Source: Oribacterium sp. P6A1
Lineage (GTDB): Bacteria > Bacillota > Clostridia > Lachnospirales > Lachnospiraceae
Reading direction: 5' to 3'
DNA: 64,000 bases
Assembly: GCF_000702885.1 (NCBI RefSeq)
Contig: NZ_JNKO01000005.1
Coordinates: 1-64,000 of the forward strand
Part shown: positions 32,611 through 42,367 of the stretch, one piece after another
How the letters are laid out: each line of letters opens with the position of its first letter
How positions within the stretch are numbered: the stretch's first letter is position 1
Notes under the pieces: model-generated
The model's database searches: none
Seen by the model: only the letters and a program-made list of their open reading frames with translations
Told to the model about the DNA's origin: nothing
Program-made: the position numbers and the translations under genes

Positions 32611-33543
32611 TTATCTGTTTACTTCAATGCCGAATTCCTGAGGCATGAATCTCGGGCAGACATTGTCTGTGGTTGAGATAACAGAGTTTGCAAGTCTGGT
32701 TCCGATCTGGCAGGCCTCACCGAGAGACTTTCCGTAGGTGAGACCGATGGCAACACCTGAGAAAAAGGCATCTCCGGCACCTGTGGTATCGATAACACCT
32801 ACAGGAATACTTGGACAGTATCCGGGTTCTCCCTCCATTGAAGCGTAAACAGCTCCCTTTGAACCCATGGTGACTACCATACGGGGATACTTGGCGGATT
32901 TAACCTGTCTGTCGAGGATATGCATGAATTCTTCAGGTGTCATGCTGCAGTAGTCATCTGAAAAAAGCATGCCTGCTTCCTGTTCATTACAAACTATCAC
33001 ACCTGTACGCTTGAGGAGATCCCGTCTCTGCATAGCGATGGACATGTTTGAAACAACTGCATAAACCTCTTTATGATACTTTTCGGCCAGCTCGAAAATC
33101 TGCTTCAGAATAGATGAATCCATATCTATCTCAACTACCACACTGTCAGCATTGCCTATCAGTTCATCACCCTGCTCCTTAAGGATACTGGAAATCTCAC
33201 TGAGGTCCGGTCTTCTGGAAATAGATGCGATAACATCACCCTCATTTGAGAAAATTGCAAGCCATGTTCCGAGACCGCCTTCAACTCTGCGGATATATTT
33301 TGTATTTATCTTATGACGAATGAGTTTGTTGACAACATCGGTGCTTGTTCCGCTGTTATCTACGATGCTGACAAATGTAGGCTTAAGCTCAACATTAGCA
33401 ATATCCTCAGCTACATTACGGCATACACCGCCATGAACTTCCATTACAGTACCGGCATTTCTGCCGTTCGGTACATATACCTCCAAAGGATAGCCCTTTA
33501 TATCTACGAATGTTGCTCCTATAACCACGATTCCATTTGTCAT
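32611..33543 (-). CDS. PfkB-family carbohydrate/nucleoside kinase
   Basis: 310 residues, ribokinase fold. GGVCRNVAEDIA is the N-terminal substrate signature and DTTGAGDAFFSGVAIG the C-terminal ATP/catalytic signature with the base Asp (GAGD). VCNEQEAGMLF is the typical mid-domain 'NxxE' motif. Family members phosphorylate sugars, pseudouridine or nucleosides; the opening VVIGATFVDIKGYP recalls pseudouridine kinase-like members, but I would not assign a substrate. The ATG at 33543 follows AGAGGA. Own transcript. Confidence 0.85.
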   Translation of the reverse strand: MTNGIVVIGATFVDIKGYPLEVYVPNGRNAGTVMEVHGGVCRNVAEDIANVELKPTFVSIVDNSGTSTDVVNKLIRHKINTKYIRRVEGGLGTWLAIFSNEGDVIASISRRPDLSEISSILKEQGDELIGNADSVVVEIDMDSSILKQIFELAEKYHKEVYAVVSNMSIAMQRRDLLKRTGVIVCNEQEAGMLFSDDYCSMTPEEFMHILDRQVKSAKYPRMVVTMGSKGAVYASMEGEPGYCPSIPVGVIDTTGAGDAFFSGVAIGLTYGKSLGEACQIGTRLANSVISTTDNVCPRFMPQEFGIEVNR

Positions 33544-33720
33544 GCTATGTGTCCTCTTCAAAAAAGATTTTATATTACCGGTTTCCGTATTCCACTATAT
33601 TAGGATAAAAACAGTGAATTAAAAACCAGGTCACTTTATAGAAATGTTTTTGCATTATACAACCATGTAAGGACTGAGACAAGATGCCGTAACTTAAATC
33701 CATGTATTTTTCTGAGTTTT

Positions 33721-34113
33721 TTAGAAAAATTTTATCAGCTTTCCCGAAGCATCAAAATAGTAGTTCTGACCATCCAGATAAAGATAGCCTGTTTTCATGG
33801 TTCCGTCAGGATTGAGATAGTATCTGTCTCCTGTTGCAGTATCCACGAACCAGCCTGTATCCATTACACCGTTTGTGAAATGATACCAGTCCCCATCCTT
33901 AAGCTTGAGCCAGCCGTTGTTCATGCTTGGAAGAGAATACATAAGACCGGAAGCATTGGCAGTATTATAACCGGGTTTGATACGGGCGTAGGCCGGCATG
34001 GTCATAGACTCCATAACTGCAGTAAAACACATAAGTACCATAAGCAGTATTCCGGCAATCCGTACATTAAAAATCATTTTTTCTTTATCATTATTTCTGC
34101 TTTCAAATCTCAT
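33721..34113 (-). CDS. Short cell-wall-binding repeat protein
   Basis: 130 residues. A membrane/signal segment at ~18-40, then about three choline-binding-type repeats: NGWLKLKDGDWYHFTNG, TGWFVDTATGDRYYLNPDG and TGYLYLDGQNYYFDASGKL. Repeats of this type bind wall polymers. With no catalytic domain it may be a wall anchor or lone adaptor. GGAGAATT before the ATG. Next to the sensor kinase gene but separate (138-base gap). Confidence 0.75.
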   Translation of the reverse strand: MRFESRNNDKEKMIFNVRIAGILLMVLMCFTAVMESMTMPAYARIKPGYNTANASGLMYSLPSMNNGWLKLKDGDWYHFTNGVMDTGWFVDTATGDRYYLNPDGTMKTGYLYLDGQNYYFDASGKLIKFF

Positions 34114-34251
34114 ATCAATTCTCCTATTCCAAGTTCCTTCACATATAGTTTCGATCTTTACCTTCGGTCAGCCATAGGGATGGAAATGATGACATATTAC
34201 TAAGCCCGGTTACGATCTGTATATTCAATTCAGATTCATGTCCGGAATGCA

Positions 34252-35700
34252 TCAGCCCTCAACAGGAAGCAGGATTTCATATTCTGTACTGTGGTCAGTT
34301 TCGGAACGTTCTCTCAGGTGTATGTAACCTCCGTGTGCCTCAACTATTTTCTTTGAAATCGCAAGTCCGAGACCTGAACCCTTTCCGGATTTTCTGGATT
34401 CGTCTCCTGTAACAAAAGGATCAAATATGTTCTTTCTCACATCATCTGATATCCCGACACCGTCATCACTGAAAAGTATCCTGATCATCGGTGACGCGTC
34501 ACCGGATTCTCTTCCCTTTTCATCCTGCTGTGTATCGGAAACCCTATTCATATTTTTATTCAGAATCAGGGCGTCCGGCTTCTCTAACTCAATGTAGACG
34601 GTAGTGCCACCGGGATTGTGCCGGATGGTGTTATTGATAAGATTTTCAAACACCCTTTTCAGCTCAAACCTGTCAAAAACCGCGTATATGCTTGAATCAG
34701 GGATGTTTACTTCCAGTGTAAAGCCTGCGATTGCCAGTTCATCATAACGGTTGGCAATGTATTCCCTCAGATATTCACTGAGATCACCCTTTGTCTTTTT
34801 TAAGGCAAAATCAGGATGCTCAAGACGACTGTACTGGTGGAATGAATTTATCAGTTCCGAAAGTACCTGGGATTTTTTATATATAGTCTCCACGTAGGTC
34901 ATCAGGTTCTGAGGAGAGATTGTGCCGTCCAGAATAGCATTGGCATAGCCCTGAATTACGGTGACAGGAGTTTTAAGGTCATGAGAAATGCCTGCAAGCA
35001 TACGCTCACGTCCTTCTTCAAGACGTTTTCTCTCTTCATCGCTCTTTCTCAGAGCCTCTGCCATGTCATTGTATGACTCGCAGATTTCCTCAAGCTCCTT
35101 TGCTCCAGAGTAGCTTATAGGCTCAAGCCGGTCTGCCTTGTCATTATATTTTTCCATTGCATTTTTCAGGAGATTGACCGGACGGAGAACAGATTTGTTT
35201 ATTCTGAAAACGAAGAACATCATGAGAAGTATCTCCCCCGCAACAAGAAATACTGCTGTTGCTGTATCGATACTGGTCTTCATTTCCCTGTATTTTCTGA
35301 ACATGGATACATAGTTGGAATCATCCAGGGATTCGTCTATAAGTTTTTTGAATTCCTCCAGACTTAAATCTGAGTTTGAATACAGAATATTGCCTTTATT
35401 ATCAAGAATTGTCATGTATTTTATGAAAGAATCGGAATTTCCGTCTTCGTTTTCAGTATAACGGTACTCTACCATGAAGGTGTTTTTTTTACCGTCTTCT
35501 GTCAGAAAATCCTCTTCATAGGCATAATGATCGGAAAATGTGTCGATGAGATATTTTTCATCAATCTTTTGAGTGGCCAGATAATTTCCGAAATACAGGC
35601 ATAGTATCAAAAGGACTGTTCCCGAGATAAAGCCCAGATAACCTCTCATGATGAGGAAATACAGACTCCCTCTTTTATTATTCAGTGCAAATGCTTTCAT
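34252..35700 (-). CDS. Sensor histidine kinase with HAMP
   Basis: 482 residues. Two membrane helices (~16-36 and ~148-168) bracket a ~110-residue sensor; a HAMP-like stretch follows. H-box GISHDLKTPVTVIQGYANA (His near residue 240), N-box NLINNTIRHNPGG, G1 FSDDGVGIS and G2 GSGLGLAISKKIVEAHGG are all intact. Partner of the response regulator 86 bases upstream. Together with the exporter genes it resembles BceRS/CroRS-like envelope-stress modules. GGAG precedes the ATG. Confidence 0.9.
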   Translation of the reverse strand: MKAFALNNKRGSLYFLIMRGYLGFISGTVLLILCLYFGNYLATQKIDEKYLIDTFSDHYAYEEDFLTEDGKKNTFMVEYRYTENEDGNSDSFIKYMTILDNKGNILYSNSDLSLEEFKKLIDESLDDSNYVSMFRKYREMKTSIDTATAVFLVAGEILLMMFFVFRINKSVLRPVNLLKNAMEKYNDKADRLEPISYSGAKELEEICESYNDMAEALRKSDEERKRLEEGRERMLAGISHDLKTPVTVIQGYANAILDGTISPQNLMTYVETIYKKSQVLSELINSFHQYSRLEHPDFALKKTKGDLSEYLREYIANRYDELAIAGFTLEVNIPDSSIYAVFDRFELKRVFENLINNTIRHNPGGTTVYIELEKPDALILNKNMNRVSDTQQDEKGRESGDASPMIRILFSDDGVGISDDVRKNIFDPFVTGDESRKSGKGSGLGLAISKKIVEAHGGYIHLRERSETDHSTEYEILLPVEG

Positions 35701-35786
35701 AGTTTTCTCCGGTGGCTTTTACCGTACAGTTTCTTCTTGTATAAGCCACATTTTTGAATCTTTTCACTCCGAAGGATTTATATCTG

Positions 35787-36500
35787 TCAGACCTGTTTTT
35801 TCTCCATTTTGTAGCCCAATCCTCTTATGGTTTTGAGATATTCAGGCATCTTTGGATCCTTTTCGATTTTCTCCCGGAGATTTGACATATGAACCATGAT
35901 GGTATTTTCATCATTTTCAATGTATTCTCCGCTGGCATGCTGGTATATCTGAATTTTTGTAAATACTTTGCCCGGATTTTGCATAAGAAGATTCAGTATC
36001 TTGAATTCCATCGGGGTCAAAGCTATATCCATATCACCTTTTTTGAGTGACATACTGTTGGTATCCAGTATTAGTTCACCTACACGAAGCTGCCCGTCAT
36101 CCTCGGTTGTCTGATCATTGAGATGATAATATCTGCGGAGATTCGATCTTACCCTCGCCACCACCTCAAGGGGGTTAAAGGGTTTTGCAATGTAATCGTC
36201 CGCTCCGAGATCAAGTCCCAATATCTTATCGCTGTCTTCGGTTTTGGCGGAAATGATTATAACAGGAAGATTGTGATGTTCCCTGACTTTACGTATAAGC
36301 TGGTATCCGTTCATTTCCGGCATCATGATGTCCATGATCACAAGGTCTATATTCTTTTCCTTTTCAAGGCATTCCCATGCGAGAAGTCCGTTTTCGGCTG
36401 TCAGAACGTCGTACCCCGCATTTTCAAGATATAATTCAAGAAGGTCGATGATATCTTTGTCATCTTCTGCGATAAGTATTCTGTAATTGTTCTCTTTCAT
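35787..36500 (-). CDS. OmpR/PhoB-family response regulator
   Basis: 237 residues. Receiver domain ILIAEDDKDIIDLLELYLE, LVIMDIMMPEMNG (phospho-Asp), IIISAKTEDSDK and DDYIAKPFNPLE; C-terminal winged helix GKVFTKIQIYQHASGEY then NTIMVHMSNLREKI and IRGLGYKME. The ATG at 36500 follows GGGAGAAAG; an in-frame TTG/ATG-like start at 36602 is rejected. Followed by its kinase and preceded, 115 bases away, by the ABC permease. Confidence 0.9.
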   Translation of the reverse strand: MKENNYRILIAEDDKDIIDLLELYLENAGYDVLTAENGLLAWECLEKEKNIDLVIMDIMMPEMNGYQLIRKVREHHNLPVIIISAKTEDSDKILGLDLGADDYIAKPFNPLEVVARVRSNLRRYYHLNDQTTEDDGQLRVGELILDTNSMSLKKGDMDIALTPMEFKILNLLMQNPGKVFTKIQIYQHASGEYIENDENTIMVHMSNLREKIEKDPKMPEYLKTIRGLGYKMEKKQV

Positions 36501-36615
36501 AATCTTTCTCCCTGTCATCTTTAATGTCCCTTTGTGAATCATGATGTAAGAATAAAAGTACCAAATCAGGTGCTTGCACGTTGATTTGAGACTTTTTGAC
36601 ACTTATGTCAGCATA

Positions 36616-37866
36616 TCATTCATATCTCAATGCTTCTATAGGGTTCATCTTTGCAGCCTTGTTGGCAGGATAGTATCCGAAAAACAGGCCGAAAGCCATA
36701 GAAAACAGAACGCATGCAAGAATTCCGGTAATTGAAGCTGTTCCATGATAACCCATGACCTTTGTTGCAGCCATCCCGAAGATAAGTCCTGTAACTATAC
36801 CTATCACTCCTCCTAAGAGGCAAATAACCATAGCCTCGATGATAAACTGAAGGCGTATGTCATTGTTGGTGGCTCCAAGAGCCTTACGGGTTCCGATCTC
36901 CCTGGTTCTTTCCGTAATGGAAACAATCATGATATTCATGACACCGATTCCCCCCACCAGAAGGGCTATGGCACCTATAGCCATGAAAGCATTTTTCTGG
37001 GTGTTCAGCATGGAATTCATCTGCTTCAGCTGTGCTTTCATACTGTAGGCATAGCTCTCATAGGCATCATTTTCTTCATAATATTTTGTATTTATATAAT
37101 CCTGTACCTCTGAGCATAGGACATCCGGGTCTGTTCCTTCTCCGGCCTTCAGGGAAAAAGCATCATAGAGATCCCCCTTATCAACCTGCAACTTAGCCAC
37201 TTCGAAAGGGATATAAACATTGGTGGAAATATCATTCTGAGAGAAGCCCGCAGATATACCTCCGTCAATGTACTGATAAACACCCACTATAGTGTAGGTG
37301 TAATACTTGCTGTCTACAAGTACCTCTATTTCTCCGCCCAAAGCAGCCTTATAATCTCCGTCAAAGAGCTTTTCTACGTATTTATCCGACACCAGAGCGA
37401 TTTTTGATAATGCTTCTTCATCTTTTTCGCTGATGCTCCGTCCTTTAAGTATCGTTAGATTTTCAGACTTTAAAGCCGTCGGATTTAAACCTTTAAGCTG
37501 GATGTTTGCATAGCTTTTGCCCTTTTCCACACGGGAAGAGCCTATATCCTTAGAAAGAGCTATTCCTGAAATCCTGTTGCCGAATTTTTCCTTCAGATCC
37601 TTAAGCATCTCGTCATTGAAATAGTCTTTAGTTTTCATTTCTCTGCTAGTGGTCTCATCGTAGCCTTTCTGCATAATAAAAACCTCGATTTTATCCGCTC
37701 CCATGCTTCCCATGGAATTCATGACTGAACTGTTCATGGCATCACTCACAGTCATGATGGCTATCATGGCGGCTATACCAATTATGATTCCCAACATGGT
37801 GAGAAAGGTTCTTATTTTGTTGGCCATGAGCCCTGTGATGCAGAGCTTAATGTTTTCAACCAGCAT
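36616..37866 (-). CDS. MacB-like ABC transporter permease
   Basis: 416 residues. N-terminal helix after a Lys/Arg start (NKIRTFLTMLGIIIGIAAMI), a ~230-residue extracytoplasmic domain, then three C-terminal helices with the FtsX/MacB signature (ITERTREIGTRKALGATNND). Such permeases export peptides, antibiotics or signals with an adaptor and an ATPase. This one looks intact, but both partner genes just upstream are damaged; its start overlaps the ATPase stop by 11 bases. Confidence 0.9.
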   Translation of the reverse strand: MLVENIKLCITGLMANKIRTFLTMLGIIIGIAAMIAIMTVSDAMNSSVMNSMGSMGADKIEVFIMQKGYDETTSREMKTKDYFNDEMLKDLKEKFGNRISGIALSKDIGSSRVEKGKSYANIQLKGLNPTALKSENLTILKGRSISEKDEEALSKIALVSDKYVEKLFDGDYKAALGGEIEVLVDSKYYTYTIVGVYQYIDGGISAGFSQNDISTNVYIPFEVAKLQVDKGDLYDAFSLKAGEGTDPDVLCSEVQDYINTKYYEENDAYESYAYSMKAQLKQMNSMLNTQKNAFMAIGAIALLVGGIGVMNIMIVSITERTREIGTRKALGATNNDIRLQFIIEAMVICLLGGVIGIVTGLIFGMAATKVMGYHGTASITGILACVLFSMAFGLFFGYYPANKAAKMNPIEALRYE

Positions 37867-38240
37867 ATCTCTGACCGGCCCTTTCCGTTATGATGTGTCC
37901 GTCTCTCAATGTCACCACTCTTTCTGTTTCTTCCGCAAGCTCATTAGAGTGGGTGATAAGGACTATGGTGATTCCATTTTCCTCATGAAGCTTATGAAAA
38001 AGATCCATGACTATACGTCCTGTTGCAGAATCAAGTGCTCCTGTGGGCTCATCGGCAAGTATCATTGAAGGATGATTCACCAGGGATCTTGCTATAGCTA
38101 CACGCTGCTTCTGTCCACCCGAAAGTTCATCAGGTGTATGGTTCATTCTTTCCTTCATGCCAACCAGCTCCAGAAGCATTTCCGCCCTTTCTCTTCTCTC
38201 CCTTTCGGGAACCCTTGCATTATGAAGAAGGAACTGCCAG
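37856..38240 (-). pseudogene. C-terminal half of a MacB-type ABC ATPase
   Basis: Only the region after the Q-loop remains: RERAEMLLELVGMKERMNHT, the signature LSGGQKQRVAIARSL, Walker B MILADEPTGALD and the H-loop ITHSNELAE. The Walker A half (about 100 residues) is absent. Homology starts at LLHNARVPERERR (~38235), where the adaptor gene's homology ends, so a deletion has joined the two. It cannot hydrolyse ATP alone. Confidence 0.8.
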
Positions 38241-39459
38241 AACATCCTTTGCTTCATTCTCAATTATCTTTATCTTTGCAGTCATACCTATACGAAGCCT
38301 GTCACTGGGATCCTGTATGGTAACTTCTATGGGATAGTTATTGGAAGAAGTTTTGGTTGTGGATGTGGAATCCTTTGAATTATTGGTAACTCCCGGAATC
38401 GGTGAAACAAACGTGACTTCTCCCGTCATTTCTGTATCTCCGGTGGTCTTTGTACTGATGGAGGCTTTCATATTCTTTGCAATATCACTTACATCTATCT
38501 GATCGGCCTCGGCACTGGCCTTGAATCCAGAAGTATTCTGGACCACGGCTATCACATCTCCTTTGTAGATCTCACCGGCGGAAACATTGAGATTTGTCAC
38601 TATACCGTCTATAGGCGATATGATAACTGCCTCCTTTATCTGATCCTTAATCTTTTCAACATCATTCTGAGCATTTTTTTCATTGTAATCAGCATTTCGC
38701 CTGGCCATCTCAATATTTGACTGTCCATCCTGAATGGTTTTCTGATTGTTCAGGTTTGTCTCGTTTAAGCTGAGCTGTGATTTCTGCAGGCTCTGCTTGC
38801 AGCTTTCAATGTTTTCCTTTGCTGTCTGAAGCTTACTCTCAGCTTCTTTTCTCTTTGACTGTGCCTCTGAAAGCTTTGTCTTAAGCTCACTGATATGATT
38901 CTGCCTGTCGCTCTGAGAGTTTGTGATCTGATCTATGTCAAGCTGAAGCTTTGTGGTACTGCTGTCTCCGGCATCCTCACCGTCATCTTCACCGTTCTGC
39001 ATTCTGGTTGTTCATGGAATTCTGAGCATTTGCAAGGGATCGTCCCGCCTCATCTATATCCATTTTGCTTTTCTGGACTGTATTATCAAGAGAAGCCTCA
39101 GCAAGCTCCAGCTGTTTTTCAAGCTTTTCTGTGCCTAGGATTGCAATGACATCTCCCTTTCTGACCGAATCTCCCACCTTGACATTGACAGCCTTTACTT
39201 CTGCATCACTTATTGTTGAGCTTATGCTTTTACTTTCCGCACTGATAATGGTTCCGTTTAGGGTGATGCTCTTCTGAAGATCCATTTTTTCAACCGTGGC
39301 TGTTTCCTCTACGGCTTCCGACATTGCCGCAGCAGCATTTATCTTATGATGAATAACTCCTCCTGTTGTTATGACCAGGGCGGCTGCCGCAGCAGCTATG
39401 ATCTTTATTTTTCTTTTGGATCCGAGCCCTCTCTTTGAATTTGATCTTTTTATAAACAT
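38220..39459 (-). pseudogene. Broken membrane-fusion (HlyD/MacA-like) adaptor
   Basis: Two frames make one adaptor. 39459-38989: anchor helix (IIAAAAAALVITTGGVIHH) and first biotinyl-lipoyl half (KVGDSVRKGDVIAILG). 39002-38220: long helical hairpin (repeated Gln/Lys/Asn helices), second lipoyl half (SPIDGIVTNLNVSAGEIYKG) and the beta-barrel end LRIGMTAKIKI then KDVLAVPSS and a stop. The frames change near 38990-39002 (Asn-Gln-Asn/Gly-Glu-Asp codons), which looks like a one-base indel. The end of the adaptor and the start of the ATPase are deleted at ~38225-38240. Start 39459 follows GGAGG. Confidence 0.8.
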
Positions 39460-39624
39460 TAAAAGCCTCCATGACAGAACATTTTCGATGTTCACATCAT
39501 AGAGGCTTAACCTTTATTGTCTACTAAAGAATTCTAAAGATTTCTTTAGATAGAAAATTAACATTTTGCTTATATTTAAATGCTGTCTGTGCCTGTATTT
39601 AGCAGAATACCTTGAAAAAGCAGC

Positions 39625-40761
39625 CTATGACTCCGGCTTTTCAAATTCCTCAGCCACATCCTTCAAAAGCCTGCGAATAGGAAGATGCTGAGGACAGACT
39701 CTTTCACAGCCGCCGCAGGATATACAGTCGCTGGCCTTACCGTGATTTGCGGTAAGTACATCTTCATAGTAGTAATCCTCATTCCAGCTGTGGAATATCT
39801 GTTTCTTATTCATGCAGGAGAACATGTCCGGAATCAGTATATCCTTAGGACAGTGATTCTCTTCTACACAGTATCTGCAGCCTGTGCATGGTATGGAATT
39901 GAGCTTTGCATAGATTTCCTTCACCTTCCTTACTGCATCGAACTCTGACTCACTAAGGGGCTTGAAATCCTTCATGGTACCGATGTTGTCCTCCATCTGC
40001 TCCATGTTGCTCATACCGGAAAGCACCATCTCCATGCCATCAAAGCTTGCGGCAAATCTTACCGCATAACTTGCATTGGAACCGTTTTTAAGGTTCTTCA
40101 AAAGCTCAGATGCTTCTTCCGGAAGGTTCACAAGATGCCCGCCCTTCACAGGCTCCATAACAAGAAGAGGCTTGTTATGCTTTCTGGCAACTTCATAGAC
40201 TTTCTTTGATTGAACGGAATCATCGTCATAGTCAATGTAATTGAACTGTATCTGAACTATCTCGATATCCGGATATTCCGTAAGTATCTGATCCAGAACT
40301 TCAGCCTTGTCATGGAAGGAAAGACCCACATGACGGATCTTTCCCTCCTTCTTTAATTCAAATGCGGTTTCATAAGCACGGCATGCCTTGAAATGCTTGA
40401 AATTGTTGGCATTCTGAGAATGCATAAGGTAGAAATCAAAATAGTCTACTCCGCAGGCTTCAAGCTGGCTTGAAAAAAACGGACGTATGTCAGCTTCCTT
40501 TTTGAAATACTGGCCTGTCAGCTTGTCTGTCAGGAGATACTCGTCCCGGGAATGTCTTTTGGTCAGACATTCTTTAACCGCCAGCTCAGACAGCCCGTTT
40601 ATATATCCATGGGCTGTATCAAAATAATTAAAGCCGTTTTCAAGGAACAGATCCACCATATTTTTGACCTGTTCTGTATCTACCTTATCGCCATTCATGG
40701 GAAGACGCATCATTCCAAATCCAAGATGCTTCTTCATTTCAGGAAATATACGATTTTCCAT
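39625..40761 (-). CDS. Aldo/keto reductase with C-terminal 4Fe-4S domain
   Basis: 378 residues. AKR barrel: FGMMRLPM, FDTAHGYING (catalytic Tyr and Asp), YLLTDKLTG (Lys), FYLMHSQ (His). The C-terminus has ferredoxin-type Cys sets, CTGCRYCVEENHCPKD and CISCGGCERVCPQ. This arrangement is frequent in anaerobic Clostridia; the carbonyl substrate is unknown. The ATG at 40761 follows GGTTGGTG. It ends the same-strand run after the DUF6672-like gene (24-base gap) but may be separate from it. Confidence 0.9.
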   Translation of the reverse strand: MENRIFPEMKKHLGFGMMRLPMNGDKVDTEQVKNMVDLFLENGFNYFDTAHGYINGLSELAVKECLTKRHSRDEYLLTDKLTGQYFKKEADIRPFFSSQLEACGVDYFDFYLMHSQNANNFKHFKACRAYETAFELKKEGKIRHVGLSFHDKAEVLDQILTEYPDIEIVQIQFNYIDYDDDSVQSKKVYEVARKHNKPLLVMEPVKGGHLVNLPEEASELLKNLKNGSNASYAVRFAASFDGMEMVLSGMSNMEQMEDNIGTMKDFKPLSESEFDAVRKVKEIYAKLNSIPCTGCRYCVEENHCPKDILIPDMFSCMNKKQIFHSWNEDYYYEDVLTANHGKASDCISCGGCERVCPQHLPIRRLLKDVAEEFEKPES

Positions 40762-40785
40762 GTTCACCAACCATTTCTATGTTTA

Positions 40786-41265
40786 TCAGCCTTCGAAATT
40801 CATCTGATTATCGGTATCGTCAGTGATAACCTCTTCATCCTTCATCTCTTCCGCTGAAGGAACATAAACAAATTCTGAAAGATAAGCACTTTCATCAAGT
40901 CCACTGAGAAGAGCAGGAAGATTGATGATGATTCCGTCCATACTGTATGGAAGTGTCAGACCTACCTGAAGTCTTGTGGGATCTTCACCCTTCTCCTTTG
41001 TAACAAGAAGCTGCATGTTGAAATTCTGTCCCATGGTATCTGCCATACCACGTTCGCCGGATTTAAGCTTTGCCACACTCTTTCCGGCCACAACTACTTC
41101 AATCTTATAGGGAACATTTACTTCTGTTCCCACATTCTCAGGCATTTTATTATCAAAATACACTGTATGACCACGTCCGATAACAAACATGGCTGCGGCG
41201 ATCAGGAGAACCACCGCGAGAGCTGCGATACGATATATAAGTCTCCGCTTCTTAGATTTATCCAT
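40786..41265 (-). CDS. DUF6672-like membrane-anchored protein of the DUF3798 transporter
   Basis: 159 residues. KKRRLIYRIAALAVVLLIAA is a membrane anchor (~8-28); the rest is an extracytoplasmic beta domain with AEMKDEEVITDDTDN at the end. Its place as the last gene of the DUF3798 importer operon, overlapping the permease stop by 8 bases, with AGGAGG before ATG 41265, matches a small protein (DUF6672-like) that I associate with these transporters. Role unknown; perhaps an accessory subunit. Confidence 0.65.
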   Translation of the reverse strand: MDKSKKRRLIYRIAALAVVLLIAAAMFVIGRGHTVYFDNKMPENVGTEVNVPYKIEVVVAGKSVAKLKSGERGMADTMGQNFNMQLLVTKEKGEDPTRLQVGLTLPYSMDGIIINLPALLSGLDESAYLSEFVYVPSAEEMKDEEVITDDTDNQMNFEG

Positions 41266-42367
41266 TTGCTTCCTCCTGCTCCTGAGCCAAAGCAAGCTGC
41301 ATTCCTGCCTTGCTCTTGTTCTTTCTCTTATTTGTCTCATACATGATGAGGGCAATAGTGATAACGGCATAGGAAACAAATACTCTGAAGTATTCACCTA
41401 TCATGGAATCGCCTGTTATGACGGTACCTGCCTTCGGTGCAACAATGAACATGGTATGGAAAAGGATGATTCCCAGGAAAACATTTCCGATGGAAGCCTT
41501 ATCAACAGAAGCACCACCTACAAGAAGTGCCGCAATACAGAACATACCGATCTGTGAATGAGAACTGTAGGTTGCGATATTACCCATGTTCTGAAGGTAA
41601 ATGATCATACCGATTCCGGCAAAGACTGTTGAAAGAATCATTGAAATGATTCTGGTACGCTCAACATCGATACCTGCATCCTTTGATACTTCCATATCCT
41701 GACCCACTGCTCTCATATCCTGACCGAGTTTAGTCTTTCTGAACCATATGATAACAAGGCAGAGAAGGAAGATAACGATAAATGTGGCAACAGGAATCTT
41801 TACACCCATGATATTCAGCGGAATCAGATTATCGAGACGCTGACGCATACTTAAAAGAGATACGGTATTTCTGATACCATAGCCTCTCGGAAGTTTTATA
41901 GTGCTGTGGGCAATAGGGATAACAGGTCCCATAAGGTAAAGCACTACAAGCTGATAAATACCGTTGATAAAGAAACTGATGATATAGCTGGTTATCATCT
42001 CTCTGCCCTTAGCCATATTAAGTACTTTTCCGCAGAAAAGACCGAGAAGAGCAGAAATAGGTATGGAAACGATCATGGCAAGTATCATTCCCGGGATGCC
42101 TACTATCTGCCAGTCACTGACAAGGATAAGTCCTATCTCTCCGGCCATAGCGCCCAGAGTCATACTGAAATTAAGGCCCATACCTGCCATGATGGGGATA
42201 AGGAGACTTAATATAAGGAATGCGTTTCGTCCGATTCTTGTGACGATCTCATTGATAAGATAATTTGGTGAAAGACCTGAGATCGGCGCGCAAATAAGGC
42301 AAATGATCACAAACATGATAGGAACGGAAAACCTTCTCAGGTAATCACCTATAGATTTATTTTTCAT
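41258..42367 (-). CDS. ABC transporter permease (DUF3798 system), second subunit
   Basis: 369 residues, about nine or ten helices, of the sugar/branched-chain/BMP permease type (PF02653). VGQDMEVSKDAGIDVERTRI is the EAA-like coupling loop and GIDVERTRIISMILSTVFAG matches the sister permease. Overlaps it by four bases (ATGA). Imports an unknown, possibly nucleoside- or sugar-like, solute. Confidence 0.85.
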   Translation of the reverse strand: MKNKSIGDYLRRFSVPIMFVIICLICAPISGLSPNYLINEIVTRIGRNAFLILSLLIPIMAGMGLNFSMTLGAMAGEIGLILVSDWQIVGIPGMILAMIVSIPISALLGLFCGKVLNMAKGREMITSYIISFFINGIYQLVVLYLMGPVIPIAHSTIKLPRGYGIRNTVSLLSMRQRLDNLIPLNIMGVKIPVATFIVIFLLCLVIIWFRKTKLGQDMRAVGQDMEVSKDAGIDVERTRIISMILSTVFAGIGMIIYLQNMGNIATYSSHSQIGMFCIAALLVGGASVDKASIGNVFLGIILFHTMFIVAPKAGTVITGDSMIGEYFRVFVSYAVITIALIMYETNKRKNKSKAGMQLALAQEQEEANG

